A stretch of DNA of 64,000 bases from NCBI GenBank assembly GCA_964542535.1, contig CAZIUE010000006.1, positions 62,001 through 126,000 of the forward strand, given 5' to 3'. Every line of letters begins with the position of its first letter. The first letter of the stretch is position 1. The notes beneath the pieces were generated by a model, which did no database searches, was not told where the DNA came from, and was given only the letters and a program-made list of their open reading frames with translations. This stretch comes from Pseudopelobacter sp964542535. Lineage in GTDB: Bacteria; Desulfobacterota; Desulfuromonadia; Geobacterales; Pseudopelobacteraceae. Positions 15,985 through 24,678 of this stretch are shown piece by piece. The position numbers and the translations under genes were made by a program.

Positions 15985-16479
15985 TCAGGGGCTGGGGTAT
16001 ACCGCAACCGGTTCGGGCCACTTGAAATCCGGTGTCAGCTTGTAGATCTCGGCGATGACTCCCAGATCCTTGCGGGAATCAAGATAGGTGTAGGTCATGC
16101 CCTCCCAGGTGCCTCCCTGCAGAATCGGAAGCCCCCTGTCCTGATAAAACTGGACGGTCTTCTCGTAATTTTCTGTGTCGAAGGCCACGTGATGTAACCC
16201 CTCACCATTTTCCTTCAGGAACTGGGCGTAGATGCTGATGTCGTCCTTGGGCTGGATCAGTTCCCACTGCACCCCGCCGATGTCGGCCAGGGCCAGGCGC
16301 ATGGCATAGTTCACCGGCTTTCCCTCGATGATCATGTTGCTGACCGTGTCCGGGTTGAACTCGTAGATCGACCAGGGGCCGATGCCATACTCTTCGGCAT
16401 ACTTCTTTACGGTGGCGTCGCAATCCTTCACCACCAGACCTATCTGCATGATCTTGGTAAAAACGGGTTTTTCAGGCAT
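15985..16479 (-). CDS. VOC (glyoxalase/methylmalonyl-CoA epimerase-like) protein
   Basis: A 164-aa protein with two beta-alpha-beta-beta-beta units. The first carries KIMQIGLVVKDCDATVKKYA and ALADIGGVQWELIQPKDD; the second carries GLHHVAFDTENYEKTV and DLGVIAEIYK. The residues Q/H, E, H and E in the typical metal positions (IGLVV, WELIQ, LHHVAF, IAEIY) suggest a divalent-metal site. Such proteins isomerise or cleave carbonyl compounds. The start ATG 16479 follows TAAGGAGC; an upstream in-frame start at 16527 lacks one. It is 49 bp after the membrane-protein gene. Confidence 0.85.
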   Translation of the reverse strand: MPEKPVFTKIMQIGLVVKDCDATVKKYAEEYGIGPWSIYEFNPDTVSNMIIEGKPVNYAMRLALADIGGVQWELIQPKDDISIYAQFLKENGEGLHHVAFDTENYEKTVQFYQDRGLPILQGGTWEGMTYTYLDSRKDLGVIAEIYKLTPDFKWPEPVAVYPSP

Positions 16480-16528
16480 GTCAAAGCTCCTTACCGCGTG
16501 GATCAAGGCGTTGCGCACCGTTTCCACG

Positions 16529-17674
16529 TCACTGTTTTCTGTTCAGGCCGTAACATCCGAAATAGCAGACAAAAATCAGCAGTACCGTGTTCAGAAGGTC
16601 GACCCAGGTGAGGGGGTCGCCGCCGAATCCGGGAACTATTTCAGCCTCATGCAGCACGTTCACCGCAAAGCCGCGCATGTAGACGACAAAGGCGAGGATG
16701 CCCAGGCCCCAGGTGATGGCGAACCTGGCGACGCGGTTCATGGCGGGGCTCAGGGAGGTGGGGGCGTTGCCGCAGCAGAGTGCCCAGAAGAGCAGGATGT
16801 TGACGATCCAGACTCCCAGCTGGGCCGGCCAGAGGTTGATGGCCGGGCCGATTTTTTCCAGGGCGTCGGCCGGGATGAGCACGTTCTTCAGCAGGGCCAG
16901 CAGGATGAAGTAGAGAACGGTGCCCAGCACGAAGTTGCCGAAGAAGGCGGCCAAGGCTCTTCCGGCCCGGGTCTTGAACGAGCTGTACGGCCAGAGGTCG
17001 AGCACCAGCACCGTGGTGAGCCAGACGGTGATGACCGAATAGAACCACCCCACCGCGGTGGGGAGCGGCATGATCACCCGGTCCGGGGCGGTCCAGCTTG
17101 CCATGCAGGGGTAGACCAGGGTGATGTAGCCAACGAAGGTCAGGAAAAAGCCGGTAAAGAGTTGTGCGACACCAACCATGGGCTGCTTCAGGCCGGCATC
17201 GGTCCAGGGCCAGCCGTCCATGCTGTTTGCCACTATGCCGAACCCGTAGAAGCCGATCAGGACGATCATGCCGGAGGCGCCGTGGCCGGCGAAGTTGGTC
17301 GCGCTGAAGGCGGGGTCCATCCGGCCGTAGCCGAAGATCAGCAGCAAGGGGATGGCGAAGCCCAGGGCCAGCGTCACCACCGTGGCCAGGATGCCGCCGC
17401 CGGGCTGGCTCAACGAGCTGAAGCCGTGCATGCCGAAGTTGAAGCCGATGAAAACGAGGACCATGATGGTCCAGAACAGATAGGCGCCGAAGGGCTGCGG
17501 ATAGAATTTCCAGACTCCAAGCTGCGGGTCGGCGAACAGTATCCATACGCCGTAGCTGATGACCTGGTATATGATGAAACAGGCGATTGCAAACCCCACC
17601 GCGCCCAACTGCAAACCGAAAGGCTTTGCGCTCACCATGCTTCCATCACCGGTTGCGTCAAGTGATTGTGCCAT
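16529..17674 (-). CDS. Polytopic membrane protein of unknown function in the butanediol cluster
   Basis: A 381-aa protein with about ten predicted membrane helices, for example VGFAIACFIIYQVISYGVWI, AYLFWTIMVLVFIGFNFG, ILATVVTLALGFAIPLLLIF, MIVLIGFYGFGIVANSM, LFTGFFLTFVGYITLVY and FFGNFVLGTVLYFILLALL. There is no ATP-binding or periplasmic domain. I do not recognise a named transporter family. ATG 17674 is preferred: GAGGAG ends immediately before an ATG at 17680, giving correct spacing only for the second ATG. Between an outer-membrane channel/dehydrogenase pair and small soluble enzymes, a transporter for acetoin, butanediol or a related ketone is a reasonable hypothesis. Confidence 0.75.
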   Translation of the reverse strand: MAQSLDATGDGSMVSAKPFGLQLGAVGFAIACFIIYQVISYGVWILFADPQLGVWKFYPQPFGAYLFWTIMVLVFIGFNFGMHGFSSLSQPGGGILATVVTLALGFAIPLLLIFGYGRMDPAFSATNFAGHGASGMIVLIGFYGFGIVANSMDGWPWTDAGLKQPMVGVAQLFTGFFLTFVGYITLVYPCMASWTAPDRVIMPLPTAVGWFYSVITVWLTTVLVLDLWPYSSFKTRAGRALAAFFGNFVLGTVLYFILLALLKNVLIPADALEKIGPAINLWPAQLGVWIVNILLFWALCCGNAPTSLSPAMNRVARFAITWGLGILAFVVYMRGFAVNVLHEAEIVPGFGGDPLTWVDLLNTVLLIFVCYFGCYGLNRKQ

Positions 17675-17811
17675 ATACATCTCCTCGTTGAGGTGTTGGG
17701 CCGGTGGCGTGCCGCCGGCCGGTTCCGCCCGACCATATCCCTGCCGGGCGGCAAAACGAAGCGGGGAGGGGAGAGCCTCCCCTCCCGCGCGGGTGCGAAC
17801 CTGCCCTGAGG

Positions 17812-18873
17812 CTAGGTCGGGCTGACGATGATCTTGATATGCTTGGCCTTGTTGGTGATGAGCTCCTCGAAGCCTTTTTCGACGATATCGTCGAGGGCGA
17901 TCTTGGCGGTGATCATGGGGCCTGCTTTCAGCTGGCCGCTGGCCAGCAGCTTGGCCACGCCGCCGAAGTCATCGATGGTGTAGGCCAGGGTGCCGATGAC
18001 GACCTTGTCGGTGGCGCTCAGGCTGAAGAAGTTGAAGGAACTGGGCTCCTCGAAGATGCCGACGATGACCGCCTTGCCGCAGTTGTGCAGCACGTCGATG
18101 GCCTGGGGGCCGGTGAACTTGTTGCCGATGCACTCGAAGGAGACGTCGGCGCCGGTCCCTTCGGGGCTCAGACGCTTGACTTCCGCGACAATGTCACATT
18201 CTTTGGGGTCGAGGATGATGTCGGCGCCGCACTCCTTGGCCAGCTTCTTGCGGGCTTCGGCCATCTCGACGACGATGACCGTGGCTGCGCCGGCAGCCTT
18301 GGCGCACATGAGCGTGCCCAGGCCGATGGTGCCGCCGCCGAAGACGACGACCGTCTGGCCCATCAGGGAACCGGCCAGGCGAACGGCCTTGAATCCGGTG
18401 GCCAGCGGCTCGATGACCGCGGCAGCCTCAAGGTCGAAATTGGGGGGGAGAACGTAGCAGAGTTCGGCCGGTACGTTGACATATTTGGCAAAGGCGCCGT
18501 CGGCCATCAGGCCGGTGAATGCCAGTTTCTCGCAGACGTTGTAGCGCCCCATGCGGCAGGGGAGGCATTCGCCGCAGTGCTGGCAGGCGTCCGGAGCCAC
18601 CAGGTCGCCGACTTTGACCGTGGTCACGCCTTCTCCCACCGCGACGACCTTGCCGGAGAATTCATGACCGAGGATCAGCGGGGCCTTGGCGCCGGTCAGG
18701 GGATGTTCTTCGGTGGGGATGAAGATCGGGCCGGCAATGTACTCATGGAGGTCGGAACCGCAGATACCGCACCACGCGACTTCAATCTTTACCTCGCCGG
18801 CCTTGGGTGCGGCCGGTTCGGGAACGTCTTCAACTCGAATGTCTTTTTTTGCGTACCATTTTGCAGCTTTCAT
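17812..18873 (-). CDS. (R,R)-butanediol dehydrogenase (zinc-dependent)
   Basis: A 353-aa medium-chain alcohol dehydrogenase that interconverts 2,3-butanediol and acetoin with NAD(H). Catalytic zinc ligands are seen in AWCGICGSDLHEY and GHEFSGKVVAVG. The structural zinc motif is CQHCGECLPCRMGRYNVC, and the Rossmann motif is VFGGGTIGLGTLM. The insertion IFIPTEEHPLTGAKAPLILG is typical of butanediol dehydrogenases. ATG 18873 follows AAGGAGA. It would feed butanediol into the acetoin dehydrogenase pathway encoded at the left of the window. Confidence 0.88.
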   Translation of the reverse strand: MKAAKWYAKKDIRVEDVPEPAAPKAGEVKIEVAWCGICGSDLHEYIAGPIFIPTEEHPLTGAKAPLILGHEFSGKVVAVGEGVTTVKVGDLVAPDACQHCGECLPCRMGRYNVCEKLAFTGLMADGAFAKYVNVPAELCYVLPPNFDLEAAAVIEPLATGFKAVRLAGSLMGQTVVVFGGGTIGLGTLMCAKAAGAATVIVVEMAEARKKLAKECGADIILDPKECDIVAEVKRLSPEGTGADVSFECIGNKFTGPQAIDVLHNCGKAVIVGIFEEPSSFNFFSLSATDKVVIGTLAYTIDDFGGVAKLLASGQLKAGPMITAKIALDDIVEKGFEELITNKAKHIKIIVSPT

Positions 18874-18978
18874 TCGTACTCTCCTTGGTAGTGAATAGGT
18901 CATCGCATTAGTGCGCTGCCTGTGAAACCCGACTGCCCGGTTTGTCCGGCCATCGTGGCGATGACCGGACCATGGGCG

Positions 18979-19875
18979 TTAGAATGACCAGATGGCCCTG
19001 AACATGCCTGCCTTGGTCTTGGTGGTGTTTTTTCCGGTGATACCCTGCTCGTACCAGGCGGCAAAGGAGAGCCGCTTGGTGATCTGGAACTGGTTGCCGA
19101 TGCCGTAGGCCAGTTCGTTGTTGCTGTGGACGACGATGTCCCCGGTATCCTTGTCCTTGCTGTTGCCCGTGGACTGGTAGTCCAGCTTGACGAACGGTTC
19201 CACCTGATTCATGAACTTGTAGGCGAATACCAGGTTGGCGAAGATCGTATCCTTCTGTTTCCTGTGCTCGCCGCCATGTTTGTAGTCGCCGCGGATCTTG
19301 TATCCGACGTCGCCGTCGAAGGTGAAATTGCCCAGGACGTAGTTGGTCATGAAGGTGAAGTCATGATCCCAGGAGTGGGCGGAAAGCTCGTTGTCGCCGA
19401 AGGGGATGTGCATCCAGTATTCCAGGCAGGTGACCCAGTTCTTGGTCGGCTTGGTCCAGACCACCAGACCGGTCTGGGGGTCGAGCATGCCGCTCACGCT
19501 GGTGTCGTCTTTCATCGTGGCGTTCGCGTAACCCGCCACAGCCTCCCAGAGGAAGCCGACGTTGTCAATGCCGTCGATCTTGAAGATGTGGGCCAGCTTG
19601 TTGACGGTCGCCACGGTGTTGCGGACGGCACTGTGGCCGTTGGTGTCCTTGCCCTTGAAGCCCTGGCTGTCGTCCCGGAAGAAGTTGTAGGAGAGCAGAA
19701 GGGTCTGACCTTTCTCGGGAATGTCGTCACCCACCGGCAGCTGGTATTCGTGGGGGGCGATGACGACGTAGGGGATGCCGCCCGCTTCGGCCCTGGTGAC
19801 GACGCCGCTCAGGCCGATGAGGGTTGACGACGCAACGGCGAAACATGCTGCTAGCTTTTTCAGGGTACAACGCAT
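18979..19875 (-). CDS. Outer-membrane transporter of the phenol-degradation MetA family
   Basis: A 298-aa secreted protein. The signal peptide is MRCTLKKLAACFAVASSTLI followed by GLSGVVTRAEA, cleaved near AEA/GG. The rest has alternating strands and ends in a phenylalanine (FRAIWSF), as outer-membrane beta-barrels do. The pattern PTKNWVTCLEYWMHIPFGDN, then YKIRGDYKHGG and AYKFMNQVEPFVKLDYQSTG, fits the MetA-pathway barrel family seen next to catabolic operons. ATG 19875 follows GGAGGA. It is the first gene after the sigma-54 promoter candidate at 20262-20277. It probably admits the substrate of the operon. Confidence 0.8.
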   Translation of the reverse strand: MRCTLKKLAACFAVASSTLIGLSGVVTRAEAGGIPYVVIAPHEYQLPVGDDIPEKGQTLLLSYNFFRDDSQGFKGKDTNGHSAVRNTVATVNKLAHIFKIDGIDNVGFLWEAVAGYANATMKDDTSVSGMLDPQTGLVVWTKPTKNWVTCLEYWMHIPFGDNELSAHSWDHDFTFMTNYVLGNFTFDGDVGYKIRGDYKHGGEHRKQKDTIFANLVFAYKFMNQVEPFVKLDYQSTGNSKDKDTGDIVVHSNNELAYGIGNQFQITKRLSFAAWYEQGITGKNTTKTKAGMFRAIWSF

Positions 19876-20150
19876 AGATGATCCTCCATGGTGTGTGATT
19901 GATGTTTCGGACGGGATGCTGCTGGTTACCTCTCTGTAACTCCGGAGCAGGTAGACGCCGCGCCTGCTCGTTCCGATGGTTCCGGTCATTGGTCTCCTGG
20001 CCGGCCGGTCAGCCTCCTGGTCCCTCATCGCGGCCGTTCCCGCGACAGGGGGATCGGCCCCTGCTGTTTCATGATGCGCGCTCCTTTGGATAAGGTGTGT
20101 CCGGCAGTCGCTCGCTGCTTGCTCGTGTGATGGACCGAAGCCAAAAAGGA

Positions 20151-20181
20151 GGGTGGTGGGCCGGGAGAAAGCGCACCACCC
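20151..20181 (-). terminator. Possible attenuator hairpin in the operon leader
   Basis: On the minus strand GGGTGGTG pairs perfectly with CACCACCC across a 15-base loop and is followed by TCCTTTTT. It lies between the sigma-54 promoter candidate and the first gene, so it would act inside a leader of about 380 bases. The role is inference. Confidence 0.45.
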
Positions 20182-20261
20182 TTCACCACACAATTGATGG
20201 TGACAGTTGGGTTGTTGGCTTGCTGTGTCGCACGGTAGAACGACTTTTTGATTGTTGTATG

Positions 20262-20277
20262 AGCAACACGTGTACCA
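20262..20277 (-). promoter_or_regulatory. Sigma-54 (-24/-12) promoter candidate for the butanediol operon
   Basis: On the minus strand the sequence is TGGTACACGTGTTGCT. It has GG and GC separated by exactly 10 bases and matches the consensus TGGCACG-N4-TTGCW at all but two defined positions. It points towards the outer-membrane protein gene 390 bp downstream, and the operon encodes a sigma-54 activator (AcoR). A leader of this length is unusual. Confidence 0.65.
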
Positions 20278-20412
20278 AGGGAGGATGCCGGTATTATTTC
20301 TGTTTTGTAACTATTTGTAATACCGGACCAATTTTTTTTGTCGGAGCGGCATTCTGCTGTCGCGTCCTCGGAGTGGGGAATGGTGGAGGAAAACTGCATG
20401 GAAAAAAAGGGG

Positions 20413-20441
20413 GGTGTTTGAAACACCTGTTCCATGGAATG
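20413..20441. promoter_or_regulatory. Candidate activator-binding palindromes upstream of the sigma-54 promoter
   Basis: A perfect 15-bp palindrome GGTGTTTGAAACACC (20413-20427) is followed directly by a second one, TTCCATGGAA (about 20430-20439). They lie 135-180 bp upstream of the -24 element, the distance expected for enhancer sites of AcoR-type activators. The rest of 20442-20799 holds only GC-rich hairpins, including CACGGGGGG paired with CCCCCCGTG near 20525, and no gene. Confidence 0.5.
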
Positions 20442-20799
20442 GCGGGTTTGTAAAATGAAGTTTTGCTTTTTGTCGGTATGGGCCGCTGCCGTACGCCTGC
20501 TCCGGTCACCGTCAGGGGGGGGGCACGGGGGGGATGCCCCCCGTGGGCACGAAAATACGGTATGTTGTCCCGTTCTGTTGCAGGATGTGACAATCCTTCG
20601 TTGGGTGACTCATGTGTATCGCAACAGGTGTTGCACGCGCTGCTGATGGAATAGCCGGCGGAAGAGGGGAAAGGTGATCGGCGGCTGGTGCGGCGAACGG
20701 GACGCCGGTGGGAGGCAGGCGGAGAAAAAACGGGCGGGATGGCACGGGAGGCGGGGACGGCGCACGACAGCCGCCGTCCCCATCAGGGGGGATCGTCCG

Positions 20800-21996
20800 T
20801 CAGGGCGCCTTCAGTCCGGCCTCGCGGGCCAGGTCACCCCAGGCCGGCAGGCTGCGCTCGATAACCGCCCGATCGACGCAGTAGGCGATGCGGAAGAATC
20901 CGGGCGCGCCGAAACCGGCCCCCGGCACCAGCAGGATGTGGTGCTTCTGGGCCAGCTTGACGAAAGCAACGTCATCCGGAAGCGGGGAGTGGGGGAAGAG
21001 GTAGAAGGCGCCGTCCGGTATCACCATGCGGAACCCCAGGGAGGTCAGCTCCCGCACCAGCAGGTCGCGTTTGTCCTGGTAGGCGGCGATGTCCACGGAT
21101 TCGTCCTGCAGGTTGGTCACCAGTCGCTGCATCAGCGCCGGCGCGTTGACGAACCCCAGTACGCGGTTGCTGAAGATCGCGCCGGCCATGAACTGCATCA
21201 CCGTGTCCATGCGGGGGTTGGCCGCCAGGTAGCCGATGCGCTCCCCCGGCAGGGCCAGGTCCTTGCTGTGGGAGGTGACGATGATGGAGCTCTCGATCAG
21301 CGGGAAGATGTTGGGGACCTGCGTGCCGTCATAGGCGATGCGGGCATAGGGCTCGTCGGAGATGACGTAGATGCGGTGGCCGTTGCGTTTGTGCACCTTC
21401 TCCACCACTTCTCCCAGCCTGGCCAGGCTCTCGGCGGGATAGACCACGCCGGTGGGGTTGTTGGGGGTGCAGATCAGGATGGCGCGGGTCTTGAGGGTGA
21501 TGGCCCTCTCGATGGCCTCGATGTCCAGCTGGAAGGTCTGGCGGTCGGTCCAGACCTCAACCGGCACGCCGCCGTGGTTGTCGATGTAGAACTTGTATTC
21601 CACGAAGTAGGGAGCCAGGATGATCACTTCCTCGCCCGGATTGAGGATGGTCTTCAGCACCACGTTGAGCGCCCCTCCGGCGCCGCAGGTCATGATCACC
21701 TGTTCGGCGGTCACGGCCACGCCCGAATCACGGGCCAGTTTGGCGGCAACGGCTGCCCTGGTCTCGGGATAGCCGGCGTTGCTCATGTAACGGTGCATGC
21801 CGGGCAGCGGATTCCGGGCCAGGGCCAACAGCTCATCCCGAAAGGCCTGGGGAGGCTCCACATCCGGGTTGCCCAGGGTGAAGTCGTAGACGCTCTCGTC
21901 GCCGAACTCCCGGCGCAGGCGCTCCCCCTCCTCGAACATCCTGCGGATCCAGGACGATTTTGAGATGTGGCTGGCGATTTTGGTGGCAATGGCCAT
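20800..21996 (-). CDS. Pyridoxal-phosphate-dependent aminotransferase (class I)
   Basis: A 398-aa fold-type I aminotransferase related to aspartate aminotransferases. It has the PLP contact TCGAGGALNVVLK, the CTPNNPTGVVYP motif, YVISDEPYARIAYDG, and the Schiff-base lysine in SHSKDLALPGERIGYLA. The substrate-carboxylate arginine is in PGFFRIAYCVD. It starts MAIATKIASHISKSSWIRRM, a common Geobacter-type N-terminus. Which amino acid it uses cannot be told from sequence. It is divergent from the phosphatase gene at 22172. Confidence 0.88.
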   Translation of the reverse strand: MAIATKIASHISKSSWIRRMFEEGERLRREFGDESVYDFTLGNPDVEPPQAFRDELLALARNPLPGMHRYMSNAGYPETRAAVAAKLARDSGVAVTAEQVIMTCGAGGALNVVLKTILNPGEEVIILAPYFVEYKFYIDNHGGVPVEVWTDRQTFQLDIEAIERAITLKTRAILICTPNNPTGVVYPAESLARLGEVVEKVHKRNGHRIYVISDEPYARIAYDGTQVPNIFPLIESSIIVTSHSKDLALPGERIGYLAANPRMDTVMQFMAGAIFSNRVLGFVNAPALMQRLVTNLQDESVDIAAYQDKRDLLVRELTSLGFRMVIPDGAFYLFPHSPLPDDVAFVKLAQKHHILLVPGAGFGAPGFFRIAYCVDRAVIERSLPAWGDLAREAGLKAP

Positions 21997-22171
21997 GGTG
22001 GTTCCCTCCGGGGCATGTAGTCTGGTATGATGATGCCCCCACTATATACACCGGAAGCAGGGGAACTCAATGGTAAATTCCGCTCTGTCTCCGGGAAGGG
22101 GGGCTGTCCGGAGGGAAGCGGTGGGTGGTGATCCACCGCGATTCCGCGCATCACAATCGGGAGGAAACAGC

Positions 22172-23068
22172 GTGAATCTTCTGTCCGCACTCCAGTCCAT
22201 CGTGGAAAACCTCTCCCCCCGTGGCAGGGGCGGCAGGGAGGTTGTCACCCTGGTGCGCTATCTGCCGCGCAGCGGAAGGAGGGGGCGTCTGTACGTGGCA
22301 GGAGATCTGCACGGCGCATACGATACCCTGATGCGGGCCCTGGAGGCGATCAACTTCAACCCGTCCCTGGATCGGCTTCTGTTCACCGGTGACCTTCACG
22401 ACCGGGGGGGGGATTCGGCCGCCTGTCTGGAACTCCTGCGTCAGTCCTGGGTCGCTTCGGTGTTGGGCAATCACGAACTGATGCTGCTGTGCAGCCTGGG
22501 GAGCGACGGCTCCCTGAACCGGGGCAGAGGGAGCATGTATGCCGGGTGGATGGCCAATGGAGGGGAGTGGGTTCATCGGTTCACGGCCCGGGAGCGTGGC
22601 GAGTGGCGCCAACGCCTGCTGGAGCGCGTCCCGCTCTACTGGCTGGTGGAGCGCAGGGACGGCAGGAAGGTGCTGGTCTGCCATGCCGAGACCGACCCGC
22701 TGCTGCTCCCCGATGTGCTCGGTCTGAAAGAGCTCAGGCTCGATCTGGCCTCTCTGCATGCCAGCCCCACCCTGTGGGAGCGCCGGACCCTGTCGGTCGC
22801 CCTGGACAAGAGCTTCTCCCCCCAGCGGAAACGGCAGCTGCTGGTTCCCCTGAACGGTCTCCTCTGCACCCTGCACGGCCACAGCCGGCTGGAGCTGGCC
22901 TCCTGGGTCAACAACCGGCTCTTCGTCGATACCGGCGCCGTGTTCGGCGACCTGCTCACCCTGGCTGATGTGGACGAACTGCTGCCCGGCCGCCCCGGGG
23001 GGGTGCGGGCCTGGGATATTGCATCCAACAAGCTGATGGACTATGCTGCCAGGACTCTTTTCTTCTGA
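22172..23068 (+). CDS. Metallophosphoesterase (serine/threonine phosphatase-like)
   Basis: A 298-aa calcineurin-type phosphoesterase. The di-metal motifs are GDLHGAYDTL, GDLHDRGGDSA (in place of the usual GDxVDRG), GNHELMLL, then VCHAETDP and TLHGHSRLEL. The start is GTG 22172 with GGGAGGA six bases upstream; a frame open from 22070 has no such site. Targets could be phosphoproteins or diadenosine tetraphosphate. It precedes larE by about 110 bp. Confidence 0.82.
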   Translation: MNLLSALQSIVENLSPRGRGGREVVTLVRYLPRSGRRGRLYVAGDLHGAYDTLMRALEAINFNPSLDRLLFTGDLHDRGGDSAACLELLRQSWVASVLGNHELMLLCSLGSDGSLNRGRGSMYAGWMANGGEWVHRFTARERGEWRQRLLERVPLYWLVERRDGRKVLVCHAETDPLLLPDVLGLKELRLDLASLHASPTLWERRTLSVALDKSFSPQRKRQLLVPLNGLLCTLHGHSRLELASWVNNRLFVDTGAVFGDLLTLADVDELLPGRPGGVRAWDIASNKLMDYAARTLFF

Positions 23069-23181
23069 TGTCTGCTCGGCGGTTCGGGCTCCCTGTCCCT
23101 GGACCGCTGTCGAAACCTCCGGCGCGTCACGGCGCGCAGCCGGGCAGGGAGAACCGCCTGACCCCGAAGCCGGCAGAGACC

Positions 23182-24039
23182 ATGAACCTTCGCCACAAGC
23201 ACCAGCGCCTTAAGGATATCATCACCGCTATGGATGGCTGCCTGATCGGTTTTTCGGGAGGAGTGGATTCCACCTTCCTGTTCGCTGTTGCCGTGGAGCT
23301 GCTGGGGGAAAGGGTCCTGGCGGTCACGGCCCGTTCGGCCACCCACCCCCGGCGGGAGCTGCACGAGGCGCGTCGGCTGGCTTCCCACATCGGCGGCCGG
23401 CTGCGGGAGATCGACTCCGGGGAGCTGGAGATCCCGGAGTTCCGGGACAATCCCCGTGACCGCTGTTACTGCTGCAAGCGGGAGCTGTTCGGTCGGCTGC
23501 GGGAGATCGCCGACCAGGAGCGGCTGCCCCATCTGCTGGATGGGAGCAACCTGGACGATCTGGGCGACCACCGACCCGGCCGCCGGGCCGCCCGGGAACT
23601 GGGGGTGCGCAGTCCCCTGGAGGAGGCCGGCCTGACCAAGGACGACATCAGGCGGCTCTCCCGCTCCATGGATCTCCCTACCTGGAACAAGCCGGCCCTT
23701 GCCTGTCTCGCCAGCCGTTTCCCCTACGGCACTACCATAACCGCGGAGCGGCTCGGCCGGGTGGATAGGGCCGAGGATGCCCTGCACGGTCTCGGCTTCC
23801 GCATCCTGAGGGTCCGCTACCATGGCGACGTGGCCCGCCTGGAGCTGGGGGAGGATGAGTACGCTGTTGCCATTGGTCCCCTGCGGGAGCGGGTGATCCG
23901 TTGCGTGAAGGAGGCGGGCTTCGTCCATGTGGCGGTGGACTTGCAGGGATACCGCACCGGCGCCCTGAACGAGTCGGGGGGAGATGCTACCGAAAAAGCC
24001 GAAACGGAGCGGATGAGAGGAGGAAGCAACGAACCATGA
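23182..24039 (+). CDS. larE: ATP-dependent sacrificial sulfur transferase LarE
   Basis: A 285-aa PP-loop protein. The nucleotide motif is SGGVDSTF, and the cysteine-rich motif is DRCYCCKRELF. It also has LLDGSNLDDLGDHRPGRRA and LASRFPYGTTI. LarE donates sulfur to build the nickel-pincer cofactor of lactate racemase and related enzymes. The CYCCK motif has several cysteines, as in versions that may regenerate sulfur through a cluster. No larA, larB or larC is in the window. ATG 23182 gives the usual family length. It overlaps the next gene by ATGA. Confidence 0.87.
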   Translation: MNLRHKHQRLKDIITAMDGCLIGFSGGVDSTFLFAVAVELLGERVLAVTARSATHPRRELHEARRLASHIGGRLREIDSGELEIPEFRDNPRDRCYCCKRELFGRLREIADQERLPHLLDGSNLDDLGDHRPGRRAARELGVRSPLEEAGLTKDDIRRLSRSMDLPTWNKPALACLASRFPYGTTITAERLGRVDRAEDALHGLGFRILRVRYHGDVARLELGEDEYAVAIGPLRERVIRCVKEAGFVHVAVDLQGYRTGALNESGGDATEKAETERMRGGSNEP

Positions 24040-24629
24040 AGTGCGCGAACTGCATGAACAAGGCCTGCTACACCGAGGGGCGCAACTGCACCGGGATTCC
24101 GGAGGAACGGGTGATCGATCTCTACGATGAAGGCGACCGGCGGATCATGGCGGCGGCCGGCTCCGTGGAAGCCCGTCATTACATGGAGCTGTGTCGGCTG
24201 GAGGAGAGCGTGGAATTCGCGCGCCAGTACGGCGCCCGGACCATCGGTCTGGCGTTCTGCGTCGGTCTTGCCCAAGAGGCGCGGCTGATTTCCGAGTACT
24301 TCGAAAAAGAGTTCACAGTGCACTCCGTCTGCTGCAAAGCCTGTTCCGTTCCCAAGGAACGGTTCGGCCTGGAGCAGATCAAACCGGGAACGCGGGAGGC
24401 CATGTGCAACCCCAAGGCCCAGGCCCTGGTACTGGCCGAAGCGGGCGCGGAGCTGAATTTCACCATCGGTCTCTGCGTGGGGCACGACATGCTGTTCAGC
24501 GCCGCCTCCACGGTCCCGGTTTCCTGTCTGGCGGTGAAAGACCGGCTGCTGGCCCACAATCCCCTGGGGGCGGTCACGTCCCGCTATTGGAGGAAACGGC
24601 TGGGGATCAACTCCGGCGGGCAGGTGTAA
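24036..24629 (+). CDS. DUF1847 domain protein (cysteine-rich)
   Basis: A 197-aa protein starting MKCANCMNKACYTEGRNCTG, with a four-cysteine N-terminus that could hold a metal or Fe-S cluster. Further cysteines are in AFCVGLAQEA, VCCKACSVPKERF and MCNPKAQA. This matches the DUF1847 family, common in anaerobes and without an assigned function. GAGGAGGAAG lies upstream and the ATG overlaps the larE stop, so the two are translationally coupled. A link with LarE-type sulfur chemistry is conceivable but unproven. Confidence 0.8.
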   Translation: MKCANCMNKACYTEGRNCTGIPEERVIDLYDEGDRRIMAAAGSVEARHYMELCRLEESVEFARQYGARTIGLAFCVGLAQEARLISEYFEKEFTVHSVCCKACSVPKERFGLEQIKPGTREAMCNPKAQALVLAEAGAELNFTIGLCVGHDMLFSAASTVPVSCLAVKDRLLAHNPLGAVTSRYWRKRLGINSGGQV

Positions 24630-24678
24630 GCGCGGCTTTTTTTCAGCGAATCGGTGCCGGAAGGAGGGGGGAGGTTCA

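Noticed and set aside
20674..21963. 429-codon plus-strand frame opposite the aminotransferase
   Set aside because: It is a shadow of a conserved gene with all PLP motifs on the other strand.
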